A stretch of 64,000 nucleotides of DNA. Source: Excoecaria cochinchinensis (lineage: Eukaryota > Streptophyta > Magnoliopsida > Malpighiales > Euphorbiaceae). Each line of letters opens with the position of its first letter. Position 1 is the stretch's first letter. This document shows, piece by piece, positions 30,992-43,041 of the stretch. The translations under genes and the position numbers were made by a program. The DNA lies in NCBI GenBank assembly GCA_947683425.1, contig CANTUQ010000158.1, positions 2,604,001 through 2,668,000 of the forward strand, read 5' to 3'. Below the pieces are notes generated by a model that searched no databases, had not been told where the DNA came from, and saw nothing but the letters and a program-made list of their open reading frames with translations.

Positions 30992-31449
30992 CACTTTGTA
31001 AGTCTGGAGTAGACTCGGTGCAGTTCAGGAGAGCAACCCTCGCATTTTGTAAGTCTGGAGCAGACTCGGCGCATCACCATCCGCACTTTGTAAGTCTGGA
31101 GCAAACTCGGTGCAGCTCAGGAGAGCAACCCACGCGTTTTATAAGTCTGGAGCAAACTCGGCGCATCACCATCCGTACTTTGTAAGTTGGAGCAGACTCG
31201 GTGCAGCTCAGGAGAGCAACCCTCGCGTTTTGTAAGTCTGAAGCAGACTCGGCGCATCACCATCGTCACTTTGTAAGTTGGAGCAGACTCGGTGCAGCTC
31301 AGGAGATCAACCCTCGTGTTTTGTAAGTCTGGAGCAGACTCGGCGCATTACCATCTGCACTCTGTAAGTCTGGAGCAGACTCAGTCCAGCTCAGGAGAGT
31401 AACCCTCGCGTTTTGTAAGTCTGAAGCAGACTCGACGCATCGCTACTTC
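30992..31449 (+). repeat. 91-92-bp tandem repeat, five units (copy B)
   Basis: Units start near CACTTTGTAAGTCTGGAGCA at 30992, 31084, 31176, 31267 and 31358. Each unit is a dimer of two related half-units (..ACTCGGTGCAGCTCAGG.. and ..ACTCGGCGCATCACC..). It shares the ACTCGGTGCAGCTCAGGAGA core with the 52-bp array at 27417 but has a different period. Confidence 0.93.
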
Positions 31450-31545
31450 CCTGACGAAAAGGTAAGGACTGCCTCAGGTATGCGGTTCTTTCCTTTCTCC
31501 TCTGAATTTTGGCTCATCTAGACACTAGTGCACTAGTTTTCCAAA

Positions 31546-31558
31546 AATTAGGGGCAAC
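31546..31558 (+). other. Polypurine tract of the host element
   Basis: AATTAGGGGCAAC directly before the LTR start TGTAGGTACC at 31559. Confidence 0.75.
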
Positions 31559-32036
31559 TGTAGGTACCGGGTCTTGAGGCAGTTCAGGTCAGAGTTACCC
31601 GATGAAGAGATCCATGTTGGTTTTCGGATAAATGGATGGAATTCGGAGGTTTTTGTCTTTCGGTTTCATAAGGATTAAAATCTTTTTCCCTATAGCGTGA
31701 GGTTTTGAAAGAGTTTGGGAAATTTTGCTTGAAATTGGAAGTTTTGCTCCACAGACGGGATGACCATCTGAAGTAGGGACGCCCGTCTCTACTTGGGGTG
31801 ATCCTCGTCTCTATGCATAGTAGGGACGGCCCGTCTGTAGCTAGGGACGGACACGTGTCTGAGTAGGGACGCCCGTCCCTAGTCCCGCGTTACGGCCATT
31901 CTGTATCCAGATTTCCACGCGTACCGTTAGTAGGGAAGCCCATCAGTAGTTGCAGGGACGCCTGTCGGTAGTTGCAGGGATGCCCGTCGGTCTGGACCCT
32001 GATCAGGTCCCCCGTTTGGTTCCTCGCGAACCCTTT
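31559..32036 (+). repeat. Start of the host element's 3' LTR
   Basis: TGTAGGTACCGGGTCTTGAGG.. matches the start of the solo LTR at 27876, including its palindrome array, until homology stops around 32010-32040. The exact breakpoint is uncertain. Confidence 0.8.
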
Positions 32037-33136
32037 AATGTGTTTGGATCTTGTTTAAGGTTCCTAATGAAAATGTTTTTGAATGTAAAAATGAAATTGA
32101 TATTCGATGCGCACCCGTAAGGTGATGTCTGTACTCGATTCGCACCCGTAAGGTGATGTCTGTATACTCGTTATCCACTATTTTGAGTCAGCAGGTATGT
32201 TGGTTTACTTTGTCTGATATGAATATGAGAATATGACATCCGAATGTGTAAGATTTCAGTTATGCGAATCAGTTATGAATTCGAATGTGATTATGAATCT
32301 CTGAATGGGTTAAATGTGACTCAAACATGCCGATTGTGTGCGATTATTCATATATATACCGTATTGTGACTGTGTTTGAATATAATCAATTGTGGTTATA
32401 AGCATGTGAATTAGTACGTATACTAATGTGATTTTATACCATTAACTATTATGGATTAACATGTGAACTAGTTTGCGTGAAAATGCACATTGTGTATTGA
32501 ATGATTCGGTATGAATGTGGATATGATCCTCTAAACGCCCGGCTTCTATATGCAAGTATAATATCATATGTGTTATGAATGTCCGCCTATGCCTTTTTCA
32601 TGTGTTATGCCTTGGCGACCATTGTGAATGGCTACCCTTATTTTCTTGTGTGTTTCCCCACTAAGCGTTATCGCTTAGCACATGTTCTTTTCCCGTGCAG
32701 GTGGCAGGTTTGGTTCGGTTCGAGTCGCGCATCTGCAGGGTCGGCCACATAGGAGTTAGGAGTTATTGTTTCTGTTTTTAGCTTCTGTAATTTGGGTTGT
32801 ATATTCTGTAACCTTTTGTAAATGTGTTATATGTAAGGGCCTTACTGTAATATTTGGATGATGAAATGTCGTTGTAAGTATGTGTTAAGTTATTCATTAG
32901 TTACGTCGTCTGTTTTATGCTTCCGCTGATCGAAAGAGTGTATGTGTGTGTACATGTGCTTATGCTTCCACTTGGTGCTTGCGAGTGTGTGAGTTAATGC
33001 ATGATCAGCTTTTACCGCAAGGTAAGTTTTTAATTATCCCGCATTTATGCATGTATGATTATGTATGAATGTATGTTTGTGAGTGAGCGTTGGTAGCGCT
33101 CTCCAGCGTCCTTCCAACGGGGACGTAGGGGGTGTT
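32037..33136 (+). repeat. Fragment of a Tekay/Del-like LTR (3' part)
   Basis: Ends ..GTCCTTCCAACGGGGACGT..GGTGTTACA, the terminus shared (reversed) with the LTR at 44000. It holds the palindrome CTAAGCGTTATCGCTTAG at 32661-32678 followed by CCCGTGCAGGT. The LTR start is missing and I find no target duplication. No ORF. Confidence 0.65.
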
Positions 33137-34041
33137 ACATTCACTAAGTTTGACACTGACATGTTTATTCCTATGAGTTATTTTCTGACAATTTGGATTT
33201 GAAGTTGTAAATGATGATGGTCGAGCCAATCTGAAAATTTCCATACGGGTTCTTTCTTCACTCTTGCCTTTTATTCATGTTATTATTAAGATTATTTCAA
33301 TGTCGTTAAAGTGAAAAGGGCCAAAACACTTTATAGTAATTAATTTGAAATTTTTCCTAAATAAAAATGGGACCAATGTCTCAATTTTCTCTATCCAAAA
33401 TAAAATCATCACATCAAAAATGTTTTAATAAATATGCATGCGAGGACCAATGTCCTCATCATTAATGAATATCCCAATTTATGCATGATTTGTATTTTAT
33501 TTACAATGGAGGTTGTATTCCGCCCCTAGTTTTATTGTAATTTATTTTGACAATGTTTATTTTAATAATGCTTTACTTATTGCTTTTGACGTGAATGATT
33601 GCGCCTTAATTAAATGCATCGTGTGGAAAGTTGGTGAAACAATAAATTCAAAACTTAATCATAGTATTGATCAAGGTATAAATAAATGAGAAGTCCCGAA
33701 CTCACTCTGGTCTTTGGGGCTCAATGAGGCGAGAGGTCTAGGACTTCCAAGACACCTCTTGAGTCTCACCAAAAGACTTAAATTTACAAATCTTAGGCTC
33801 CAGGGGGTAGAGACTGAGACCTCCAAGATCTCTCTGGCTTGCCCAAGATGGATATGTATGCGCCGTCTTAGGCTCGCTGAGGCTAGACGACCCTCCCTAA
33901 TGTTCTATTGGGTGGCGACTCCAAGAAACCTCATTGTTGCCCAAAATAGACGCACTTGTAAATACCTTACAAGTTTTAATGAATCCCATCCCGATCTCCC
34001 TAAAGTGGGCTTTCGGGAGGCCACGGGGTTCGGCGCGCGTA
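33137..34041 (+). repeat. 3' part of an Ogre-type LTR
   Basis: Matches about 29085-29986 of the solo LTR and stops at GGCGCGCGT, four bases short of the CACA end. Probably the remainder of the LTR that starts at 31559, with the middle lost. Confidence 0.7.
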
Positions 34042-35153
34042 GTCTATTCCGAACTCAAAACCACATACATCACAATATACACATTCCAAACCATAAAATC
34101 GACCCAAGAACTTACCTTCCCAGCTCAACTCACACGCACCCTTGCAATAACATACTTAATCATTCAATTAATCCAACCAAATATAAACCACAAATTAGCA
34201 AAACCCATATATGCATAACTCACAAAATCACAATCTTAAACTCACAAATTAAATTCTAAACTGAACATACTCAAAACCCCAAGTCACATACACCATTTAA
34301 GCACCAAATATCATGCAAATTACAGAATTTTTTAAAAAAAAACACACAAATCATCAATACATAAAATTTCCCAAACAAATCATGCATAAACTCATATCAA
34401 CACTCAAATTCTGGAAATCACACACAGATACACATTCATGATCCAAGAAGAATGAGGGCAGAGACAACTCAAAACTCAAATGTAGAAATCAAACTCCCAA
34501 ACCTCTTGTTGCACAAACAGCTGCTCTCTTCAAGCTTCAATCTTTAATCTTCTCTTTTCCTTTACTTTGCTTCTTCTTATCACCAATCACTTGCACAAAC
34601 AAAACCCACAATTCTTAATCCAAACCCTAACTTAAATCAAGCAAAACCAGAAGAAGAGACGCAAACGCAGGAAACCCCAAAACCCAAACACATACCTCTT
34701 CAAAGCTGACCCAAAACTCAACCAAGGCACCAATAGTCACCAACCACAAGAATGACAAGGAGGAAGGGCAGAAAATAGAGAAGAAAAGAGAAGGAAGAGC
34801 TGAAGAAGAGAGGGGAACGGGAAGCAACCCTTTCCTGCGTTCTCTCTCTTTTCTTTTCCCCTTTTCTTTCTTCTCATTTAATGCACATACCTAACAAGTC
34901 CACATGGCAAACTCCCATAGGCTCAAATCAAAATATCTTGTCTTATTACTCTTTGGTCCTTGGCAAATCCTACTTAAATCCTTGGCAATCTTACACTTCA
35001 CTCACTAACACAATAATTCCTCACTTGAACTTTAATTAATTCTTCAATTGGGTCCTTAATTACTCAAATTTTCACATGCTCAAATTACCGAATTATCGTC
35101 AATAAACTGACATAGCATGCCAATTCAGACTAGCCCCTTTTTGGGTTGTTACA
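34042..35153 (-). repeat. Fragment of a Tekay/Del-like LTR (U3 part, inverted)
   Basis: Ends GGGTTGTTACA at 35153, like the right end of the LTR at 44000-46714, and shares CAAACTCCCAAACCT-type sequence with it. Its left part is missing and is replaced at 34041/34042 by Ogre LTR sequence. ORFs here are short and unconvincing. Confidence 0.6.
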
Positions 35154-35691
35154 CAAAAAAAAAAATTGTTTGTTATCAAAATCTAATTTTTTCATTTGAT
35201 TTTTTAAAATAAAACTTTTAATCATTTTTTTTCCTTAATACAAACAAAGTGATTGTTTGTTCTTGAGATCATCTTTTCATTTTTTGATCAATATTATTTC
35301 TTTAGGCAAATAAATCAATTCTTTATTCTAAAAGAATTTTGATCATTTTTCAATCTTTTCTGGAATAAAATTCCAACATTTTCATATCCCAATTCTAATA
35401 TTGCAAACCAAAATAAGGAAATTTGTCATCATTTTTACTTTAATCGAATCCGAAACTCTGAGGATAAACATTCTGGGTTCAATCTTCCTCTTTTATTATT
35501 TTTGTTCATATTTAATTTATTCATGTATATTTTTATTATCTTCATTTATTTTATATTTGTTTTATTTAATATGTTTATAAATTATGTTATTCTTGTTCAT
35601 GTGAATATTGATTTGTTTTAATTTTTAACATGTAATTGATTTATTTTGCTTTAATTTATCATTATTTTTAACAGATAATTAATAAATTCAT
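35154..35691 (+). repeat. Ogre-type LTR piece 1 of 3
   Basis: AT-rich; shares the GAGGATAAACATTCTGG segment with 28855-28880 of the solo LTR. Continues at 54584 once the insertion at 35692-54578 is removed. Confidence 0.65.
35687..35691. repeat. Target-site duplication TTCAT, left
   Basis: TTCAT precedes TGTAATGGCC at 35692 and recurs at 54579-54583. Confidence 0.9.
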
Positions 35692-37362
35692 TGTAATGGC
35701 CCAAACACCGGCCTAGAAGTGTCAGATAGTGATTTCAGTATTATTATGATGATCGCAGCGTCGAATTGTGTAGGGAGTGGTTTTGCCAGTGTTAAAGTAT
35801 AGTGGTAAGTGTGCTAAAAATATAGCAATTCCGATACGAGTAACAGTGGGGTGGTTATGTAGCGAGCCCGGCCGGTCGGCGGCCGAAAATTTCAAATTTT
35901 GGAAAAATGATTTATGGGCCATAAGAAGTTTAGTGGCGAAATCGGAACTGAAAACGGAGCTAAAACTGCTTCTGAAAGTCAGTTTGAAAAAAGTCTCTGG
36001 TTCGATTCAAATAGTAACAAAGTTTGACTCAAATTTGACCGAGGCTCTAAATATAGTAAACGACTTCTGAAAAATTATTTGAAGGTGCAGATGGACTCAG
36101 AATAGTGTGTAGAACTGTTTGGTGGTGAAAAAAAAATTTTATGGAGATACTGGAAAATTACTGAATCAGACCGATTTAATTGAATCGGACCAAATAGTGA
36201 TTTTAATTGAGATGGAATGAAGGCCTGATGGACATATAAGAGTGAAAATGATGTTAAGAGTGAAAAGTGAACCAAACCGGTTTAACCATTGGACCGGACC
36301 AATTGACATTTGGTTGACTAGGTTTGACTAAAGTTTGACTGAACTCTAAATGGAGTTCTAGATCTCAAAAAAATTATCTGAAAGCAAGGTTGTGCTTGGA
36401 ATATTATGGAGAATCAATTGGTAAACAAAAATAAATATTACGGTAAGACAGAAAATTGAGTTATCGGACTGGTAAGAAATTAGCGGACCGAGAAACGATC
36501 TCTGATTGAGCTGAAATTTTACGTAGAGGATAAATTATATATTTTGAGAATTATGGAATTTATTTTGGGAGAAATTGAGCTTGGGTGGTGGCAAAAATAA
36601 TTTTTGTATGGAAAATGGGCTTAATAACCTAAATGGGCTTTAGGGTTGGCCCAATAGGTTGAACCAAGCCCAAGCCCACTCAAGACACATGTAAAATACA
36701 TAAATCTCTCCCATTTTTCAGAATTCCCTCCACACTTCTTCCACCTCCACTTGGCCGAATTCCATTCTCTCTCCTTTTCTTGAATTTTCTTCTTTTTTCT
36801 TTAAAGTTCTCCCTAAATCCAACCTCCCTAAGTAAAATACAGCCTCTATTTTCATTGATGATGGTCTCAAAAGCTCATTTAGAGTGAAGAAAGTGGGAAA
36901 AACCAAGTGTTCAAGGTTATGTCCTAAAAGTGAGGATTTTCATGGAGAAGATGGAGTTTCAAAGTGATAAGGCATGGAAAGCTAGCTTAAGTGGTGGAAA
37001 GGAAGAAAATAAGGTTAGTGGATACAATATCCTTTCTTTTCCATGAATAATTGAATCTAATTTAATATATGTGATTAGTGGACGTAAAATAGTGTAAAAG
37101 TATGATTAGATGAGATTAAAACTAAGTGGTATGAAAAACATAATGTAGGTCGAATAGTATATTATGGATTTTATGGAGATTAAATGAAGTTTATGGCTTA
37201 TAATTGATGGATATTATATGTATAACATGTTTAAGGCATGATAGAGTGATTGAAAGAAATTGAAGAACACATTAAGAAAATTTAATGTTATGGCCGAATG
37301 GGATATTACATAAGATAATGAGGTATGTTGTGTGACATGGCAAATAAATGATGTTTATGACT

Positions 37363-37367
37363 AATAC
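37363..37367. repeat. Target-site duplication AATAC, left
   Basis: AATAC before the LTR start TGTAATGCCCC at 37368; repeated at 51214-51218. Confidence 0.92.
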
Positions 37368-38205
37368 TGTAATGCCCCAAAACTTTTAGTGTTTTTATTT
37401 ATTAATTTGACGTGCTAAAAATTCGTCAAATGTTGATTTTAACGCATAAGAGTGGAATTTTTCAATACAGCTATGTAATTTAATTATTCAAATAATTTTT
37501 GATATATGCATATATGTATGTGTGTGTAACGCATATTTACATGTAAATGGATAAGAAAATAGTTAATAGATAAAATAAATAATTATAACATATGATAATA
37601 TTTAGTAAGGTCTAAAATGATCTAAAATTTGTGAGACATAAGTTAGCATTAGTGGGTATTATGAGAAATAGGAAAAGAAAAGGAAACACTGGGTATGGAG
37701 GCAGAACGGGGAAGAGACCGAAGGAAAGAGAGAGAGGAAGAGAGGGAGAGGAAGCGGCGAAAGGCACAGCTGGCGACGGCGATCGAGGTGGCAATCGGAC
37801 CGACGCACACGGCAAAGCCGTTCCGTGGTGTCTACCTCCGGTTCGCGGCGGCGTCAGTCCAGGAGAGCGAGAGAGGAACCGAAGCTTCCTCAGCGTTTTT
37901 CGGCGAGCTCCGACGGTGAGAGGCGACACGAGCGGTGCGACTGGACTCACGGCGGCAAGGCGAAGCTTCCGGTGGCCGTGGATCTCCCTCAATCGCCAGC
38001 GACGAGTAGATCGGAGGAGAAGAAAACCGAACCTACCGACGACGATTCCGGCGAAATGGAGGGCGTTTTCGGTGCGTGATCACCGGAAAAGGAACCCCGA
38101 GGCATCGAGCTTCCTTCCGGTGGTTTCAGTACCTCCGGTGGAGCTCCGGCGAGACTCCGGTGAGGCTCCGGCGACGGTAACGGGACCAAAAATAGCAGAA
38201 AATTG

Positions 38206-41200
38206 GTATGTGGCCACCAAATTTACTTTTCTATGTGATTTTTCCATAAGTTAAAATTTATTAAGAGTGATTTTAAATTAAATACAGTATGTGAACAATA
38301 TGTTTGTTGGTTCATTGATTCGTTGCCAGTGTTGTCTTGAGTATTGGCTTAGTTGAATAGAACTTAAATTAAGATTTGTCGATTTTTAATTGAATGAAAA
38401 GAATTAGAAACTGTCAGTAATTAGGAAGTAGACCAGTAATTGTAATTGAAGAATTATAGGTTAAATTGTAAGATAGGACTTAAAATATATATAATGCTGG
38501 TAATGGATAAATTATGACACGTAAATCAGATTAGTAATTAAATATTGATATATATAAATGGGTATTATAATGTGCATATCTAGGTGATGGTAGTGTAATT
38601 GGTAATGCCTGAAGAATTGATGGAAATTTGAAATGTTAAGTGGGAAATCCGAATATACTTATTGGAAGTTTGAATCAAAGATAACTCAATGAACTGGATT
38701 TAAGGTATGTGATGTGAGTATATTAAAATTTGGTTGTGTATGATTTCCATTATTCATGAAATTAAATTACTGTTAGGATTAAATTAGAAATGCATGTGTA
38801 CTTACACATATATAAGAATGAAATAACATAAACACAATAGTAAGCCTTGTATTAAATTCAGACTACTTGGTGAGTTTGATTTAGTTTAGTTACTTATTTT
38901 GAGTGGTAAGTGAAGGCTTTAATAAATCGTGTAAATTAAGTTAAACTGGTGATTTGAGCTAAAATATTGAAATGGAAGCAAGTAGGGAACAGAGAAGTTT
39001 GGAATTCTGTTTTTGGGTACATCTTGAAATTTTACTTGAATTGTACTTTCGAATTTATAAACTAAGAATGGATAATACACCTATTGTAATGAATTGTTAC
39101 TGTAACTAATCTTAATCCCTATGTGTGTGTTGACTTGCACAAATTTGTTAAGTAGAAATTTTGTTAAATGTTATGAATGATCTAGTAGAGTTAACGGTTT
39201 ATAATACGTGTCATTTAAAGTAAATGAAATTTAGTGTAAATCTATAAAGATAGGATGGAATTCAACATGAAAGAAAATAAATATATTTATAAGTAAAGAC
39301 TAATAGAAGGCAGCATCGTACTTTACTTAAATTTTAGAGAAGAAAATATAAATTTACTATATTACTGATAAATAAAGGACTAAAAGTATTTTAAGCAGGC
39401 TCATGACATGTGAATGAATTAGAGAAAGTGAGTGTACTTAACAAATAAAGAGTATAGTCAAGTATGCCTAAAAGACAATTAAAACAATAAAGTAAATTAG
39501 TCTGTTAAGGAAGTAAGAATATCAGGCTATAAATAAAAGTAAAAATGGGTTATACGTGTTTAAATGGGGTAATTTGTAAGAAGAAATGGATAAATGAAAA
39601 ATAGTGAATCCCTATTTAAACAATAATGTATTAATGGTATGGTATGAAATAAACTTAATTTGACGAAATAAAATGAAAATGAATTGAAATTGAAAGAAAG
39701 AGTAGTGGCAGAATGTATACTGATATAAATGAGGTATATTATTATTGTTAACACATTTTAAATATATAAATATGATTAATGGCTTGTTGTGAAGCTAAGA
39801 TTAGTGAAATTTGGTAAGTAAATGGAATGTTATGAGAAATTGATGATGGATGATACCGGGATTATTTCTGAAAAATTGAATTGAAGTGTATGTTGATCTT
39901 ATTTTATGTAAAGATTAAAGTTTTGATTTATTTAAATAACATTCAATAATGTGGCCCTATTCTAGTTCAGGATATAGTGGCTAGCCATAGGGACATAAGA
40001 CCGCGGGTGTGAGCATGGTGACTCACCTTTTAGTAGGCCAATGATGGTCCTACTTCTGTATCTGAATATCTGAATATCACTTTTTAGTAGGCCAATGATG
40101 GTCCTACTTCTGTATTTGAATATCCGAAGTGTATTGTACTGTATTTAAAGACAGTGGTGGTCACACAGGACTCCACTGGTATCTGAAAGACTGGGGGTAA
40201 TCCTTCGGGGTTCCTTCAGGTTTGAAAGACTGGAGTGATCTCTCAGAGGTCTCTCCAGGTTATTGCGAACTCTTAGGGGTTCACATCCCGTTTATCCTGT
40301 GCTTAGAGTCTGCCAGCATTGTACTATGGGCAAAATAATAAATTGCAAAGTGAATTGATGAATGTGAAATAATTGTGAATCAAGGAATTTAACAAGGAAT
40401 AAATGAAGCGAGGTAAATTGGTGGGTTTAAACAATAAATTTTGTAATCCATATTAAATGTATAACTTAAGAAGTTAGATGGCAAGTGTGAAAGTAAATGT
40501 GGATTAAGAAGCCATAAAGTAACTTAATGACAGAAGTAAAGTTGAAGGATAAAACAGTACAACTGCTAAAGGGGTGTTAATTAGTAGATAAGAGTGAAAT
40601 TTAAAGTTATATATATATATATGTGTATATGTATATATTGATAAAGCTGATGGTTCTGTGATAAAAATTCTAATTGAGCAAATGATATCAGTAAATGATC
40701 CTATGAAATTAATAATTTAATGAAGTAGCTTTATGTATGTAAGTAAACTTCATAATCGCCAGTGTGTGTTACATACATGTATATATATATTAGCTGGTAT
40801 TACTGACTAGAAAAAAGCCATAATAATTGTCATGTAGAAATGAAATATTAACTACTATGTCAGAAGCATATTGACTGTTTAATAATTCATGGAATTTACT
40901 TAGCGATGCATGATAAGCATGTTTTGTACATTGTCAAACTGTTAGGAAATTTCAGTTATGGATTTGGAAACTTGAATATGCAAGTTTAACAAATTTCAGC
41001 ATTTTTAAAAGAATATTGAATATTTTGCATAAATATGGTTTTATCTTGCAAATCATTCATATTTAATTTGGAGTTAAATAGCTATTGGTATATTAATTAT
41101 AAAGTATTATATTGATTATGAAAAGAAAAAGTAATTTGCGATGTTAATGTATGAATGATCAATTATATGTGTATATATTATATTTATGCCTTGGATAAGT

Positions 41201-41256
41201 AAATTTGGTAGTCACCACTAAGCGTAAAGCTTAGCGCGTGGTTTATCCTCGCGCAG
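38206..41256 (+). other. Candidate intron inside the LTR
   Basis: A GC-rich segment ends in AATTG|GTATGTGG (donor at 38206). Three kilobases of AT-rich sequence follow and end in ATCCTCGCGCAG|GTATAAG (acceptor at 41256), preceded by the inverted repeat CTAAGCG..CGCTTAG-like at 41218-41238. The 3' LTR has the same sites at 47566 and 50628. Suggestive of a leader intron, not proven. Confidence 0.35.
41218..41238 (+). other. Conserved LTR inverted repeat before an AG acceptor-like site
   Basis: CTAAGCGTAAAGCTTAGCG, followed by TATCCTCGCGCAGGT. Related copies: 32661-32678 (+), 44374-44391 (-), 50590-50608 (+), 56744-56761 (-) and 60639-60656 (-), in different LTR families but always the same distance before GCAGGT. 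Confidence 0.7.
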
Positions 41257-41846
41257 GTATAAGACAGAAATCAAGTGAATATCAGCACCACTTCATAGAA
41301 GAAATATGACTTGGTAAGTATGGAAAGGAAGCGAAAGAAATGGAATTTTTGTATTTGATAATTCGAATATTTGTTCTTGTGGCATGTACACTCCCTAGAT
41401 AATTAGGATACTATTGTATCAAAGAATTTGTATTAGATAATTATTTATAGTTGATAGATGATGTATTATCATAATAGATTTGTATTTTGTATAATTGATG
41501 TAAATAGTGAGCTGATGACATTATAAGTTATTATATAAGTATGTGATTGGAATTAAATTGGAGGATGGGAAAAATTATGTGGAATTTGAATTGGAGTAGG
41601 ATGGATGGAAATGTATTTGATTATAGAAGTGTAAAGAGTTTCTGTTTACAGGGAGATAGGCAATATTATAGAGGAGACTGCCGAAAGTTCGATAGAATTT
41701 AAGTAGCCTATTTGAGATTGATTGTGTGAATAGTAAAGTTTATTAGTGATAAAAAAAATAAAAATTTACCCGGATTTTTGTAATGATTTTAAGAATAGTT
41801 TAAGGCAATTAAGTTATTATGTACAGAAAAAGGGTGTTACAGTTAG

Positions 41847-41858
41847 TGGTATCAGAGC
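41847..41858 (+). other. Primer-binding site, initiator tRNA-Met
   Basis: TGGTATCAGAGC, five bases after the 5' LTR end; the standard plant initiator-Met site. Confidence 0.93.
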
Positions 41859-43041
41859 AAAGGTTTAGGCGGTTCTGGCCAATAAGATATTTGGAGAATA
41901 AGTGATATTGTTTATGAGAAATGAATGTTGTTTATTATGGACATCCCTATTTAGTTCCAAGTATAGATAATTCGGAAGGAGTTGAATAGAAGATTAGAGG
42001 TAAGAAATTAAGATGTTCAAAAGTTATGAGATTTAAAGTATATGAACGTGGAAGAAGGTTATGGTATTTTAGGTACCTGTCAGTTATCCTTAACAGAGGG
42101 GCAATCATTGAATATTTTATGCATGGGATGGGCTAATATGCATAATCCTTACATGATATGCACAATTGCATAATACCGCATACATGAAACATTGTACATT
42201 CATTACATCAGCATCACATGATCATTCATGAAAAACATCAAGTTTTATGCATATGCCCCAATTGAAAGGAAACTGGCATGGGATATTATAAGTGTATGGA
42301 AGTGAGGTAGATGTACCTTCATTGGAGGTAATAAGGAGTGTAGCAAAGTTGAGTAAGTAAAATAAGGAATTTGAAATTCAATCTAGGAATTGAAAAAGGA
42401 AGTGGTGAAGGATCATTAAATGTGTATGAGTATGAGTAAGAGATTTGTATCTATGTAATTTGTGGGTTTGATCCTCCCTTGTTAGTGAATTAAGGTATAG
42501 AATGTGATAAGATTTCAACATATTTTGGAATGGAATTGTATCTGATTAGATTGACTAATTGGTTATAGCTTGAATTGGCTCATAAGAGTGAATAAAACTG
42601 TAAACTTTTGTACAAGATGGTTAAGTAATAAGTAGTGTAAGATATATGTGATGTTTCAGAAATGATAGACAAATTGTGACTAGTGATACTGGTAAACTAG
42701 GAAGGAAATGTTGTAGTTATTTTGATCAAAGAAAGAGTTTATTGAATGTGTAAGCGATTCTGTATTGAGAAAATAATGTATTTTAGGAGAAAATAATTAA
42801 GTAAGGATTAAGGTAAGTAAGTAATAAGATGTGTATGCAAATGATTTTCGAATAGAGTGTACATGCCAAAGATGGAAAATAAGGAAATGATACGATTTTT
42901 ATAATGGATATGTTATTGGCTTAAGTATGATATAACTTGGGCCTGATTAACGCGTAACTTAAAAAGAAAGTGCACTTTTGGACACATAAAACACTTCTTA
43001 AACGTTCGACAAGATTATCTTCTAACTCTTTTGGCTCCGAG
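41859..43041 (+). other. Non-coding internal leader of the LARD-like element
   Basis: AT-rich, no ORF resembling gag or any other element protein. Confidence 0.7.

Larger units (their letters stand above)
1..34041 (+). mobile_element. Decayed Tat/Ogre-like Ty3-gypsy element (host of several insertions), 5' end outside window
   Basis: In order on + this holds gag-pro linker, protease, RT-RNase H, second RNase H, integrase (interrupted at 4093-21446), an antisense extra gene, a sense extra ORF, tandem repeats, a polypurine tract ending at 31558 and LTR sequence from 31559. The same order occurs in the complete - strand element at 4093-21446, which supports reading it as one element. Frameshifts and stops affect every ORF, so it is inactive. 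The right boundary is uncertain: the LTR starting at 31559 is broken, and I take 34041 as its end because homology to the intact solo LTR stops four bases before the expected CACA terminus. Confidence 0.65.
37368..41841 (+). repeat. 5' LTR of the LARD-like element
   Basis: TGTAATGCCCC..GGGTGTTACA, 4474 bp. GC-rich segment at about 37690-38180, otherwise AT-rich. It lacks a stretch of roughly 20 bp (TGATGAGCTGGTAGTCAAGT region) that is present at 49312-49333 in the 3' LTR. ORFs in the GC-rich part differ between the LTRs by indels that break frame. Confidence 0.93.

Noticed and set aside
37631..38254. A 207-codon open frame in the GC-rich part of the LARD-like 5' LTR
   Set aside because: The 3' LTR copy (46995-47429) has indels that break the frame and change the end; base composition explains the openness.
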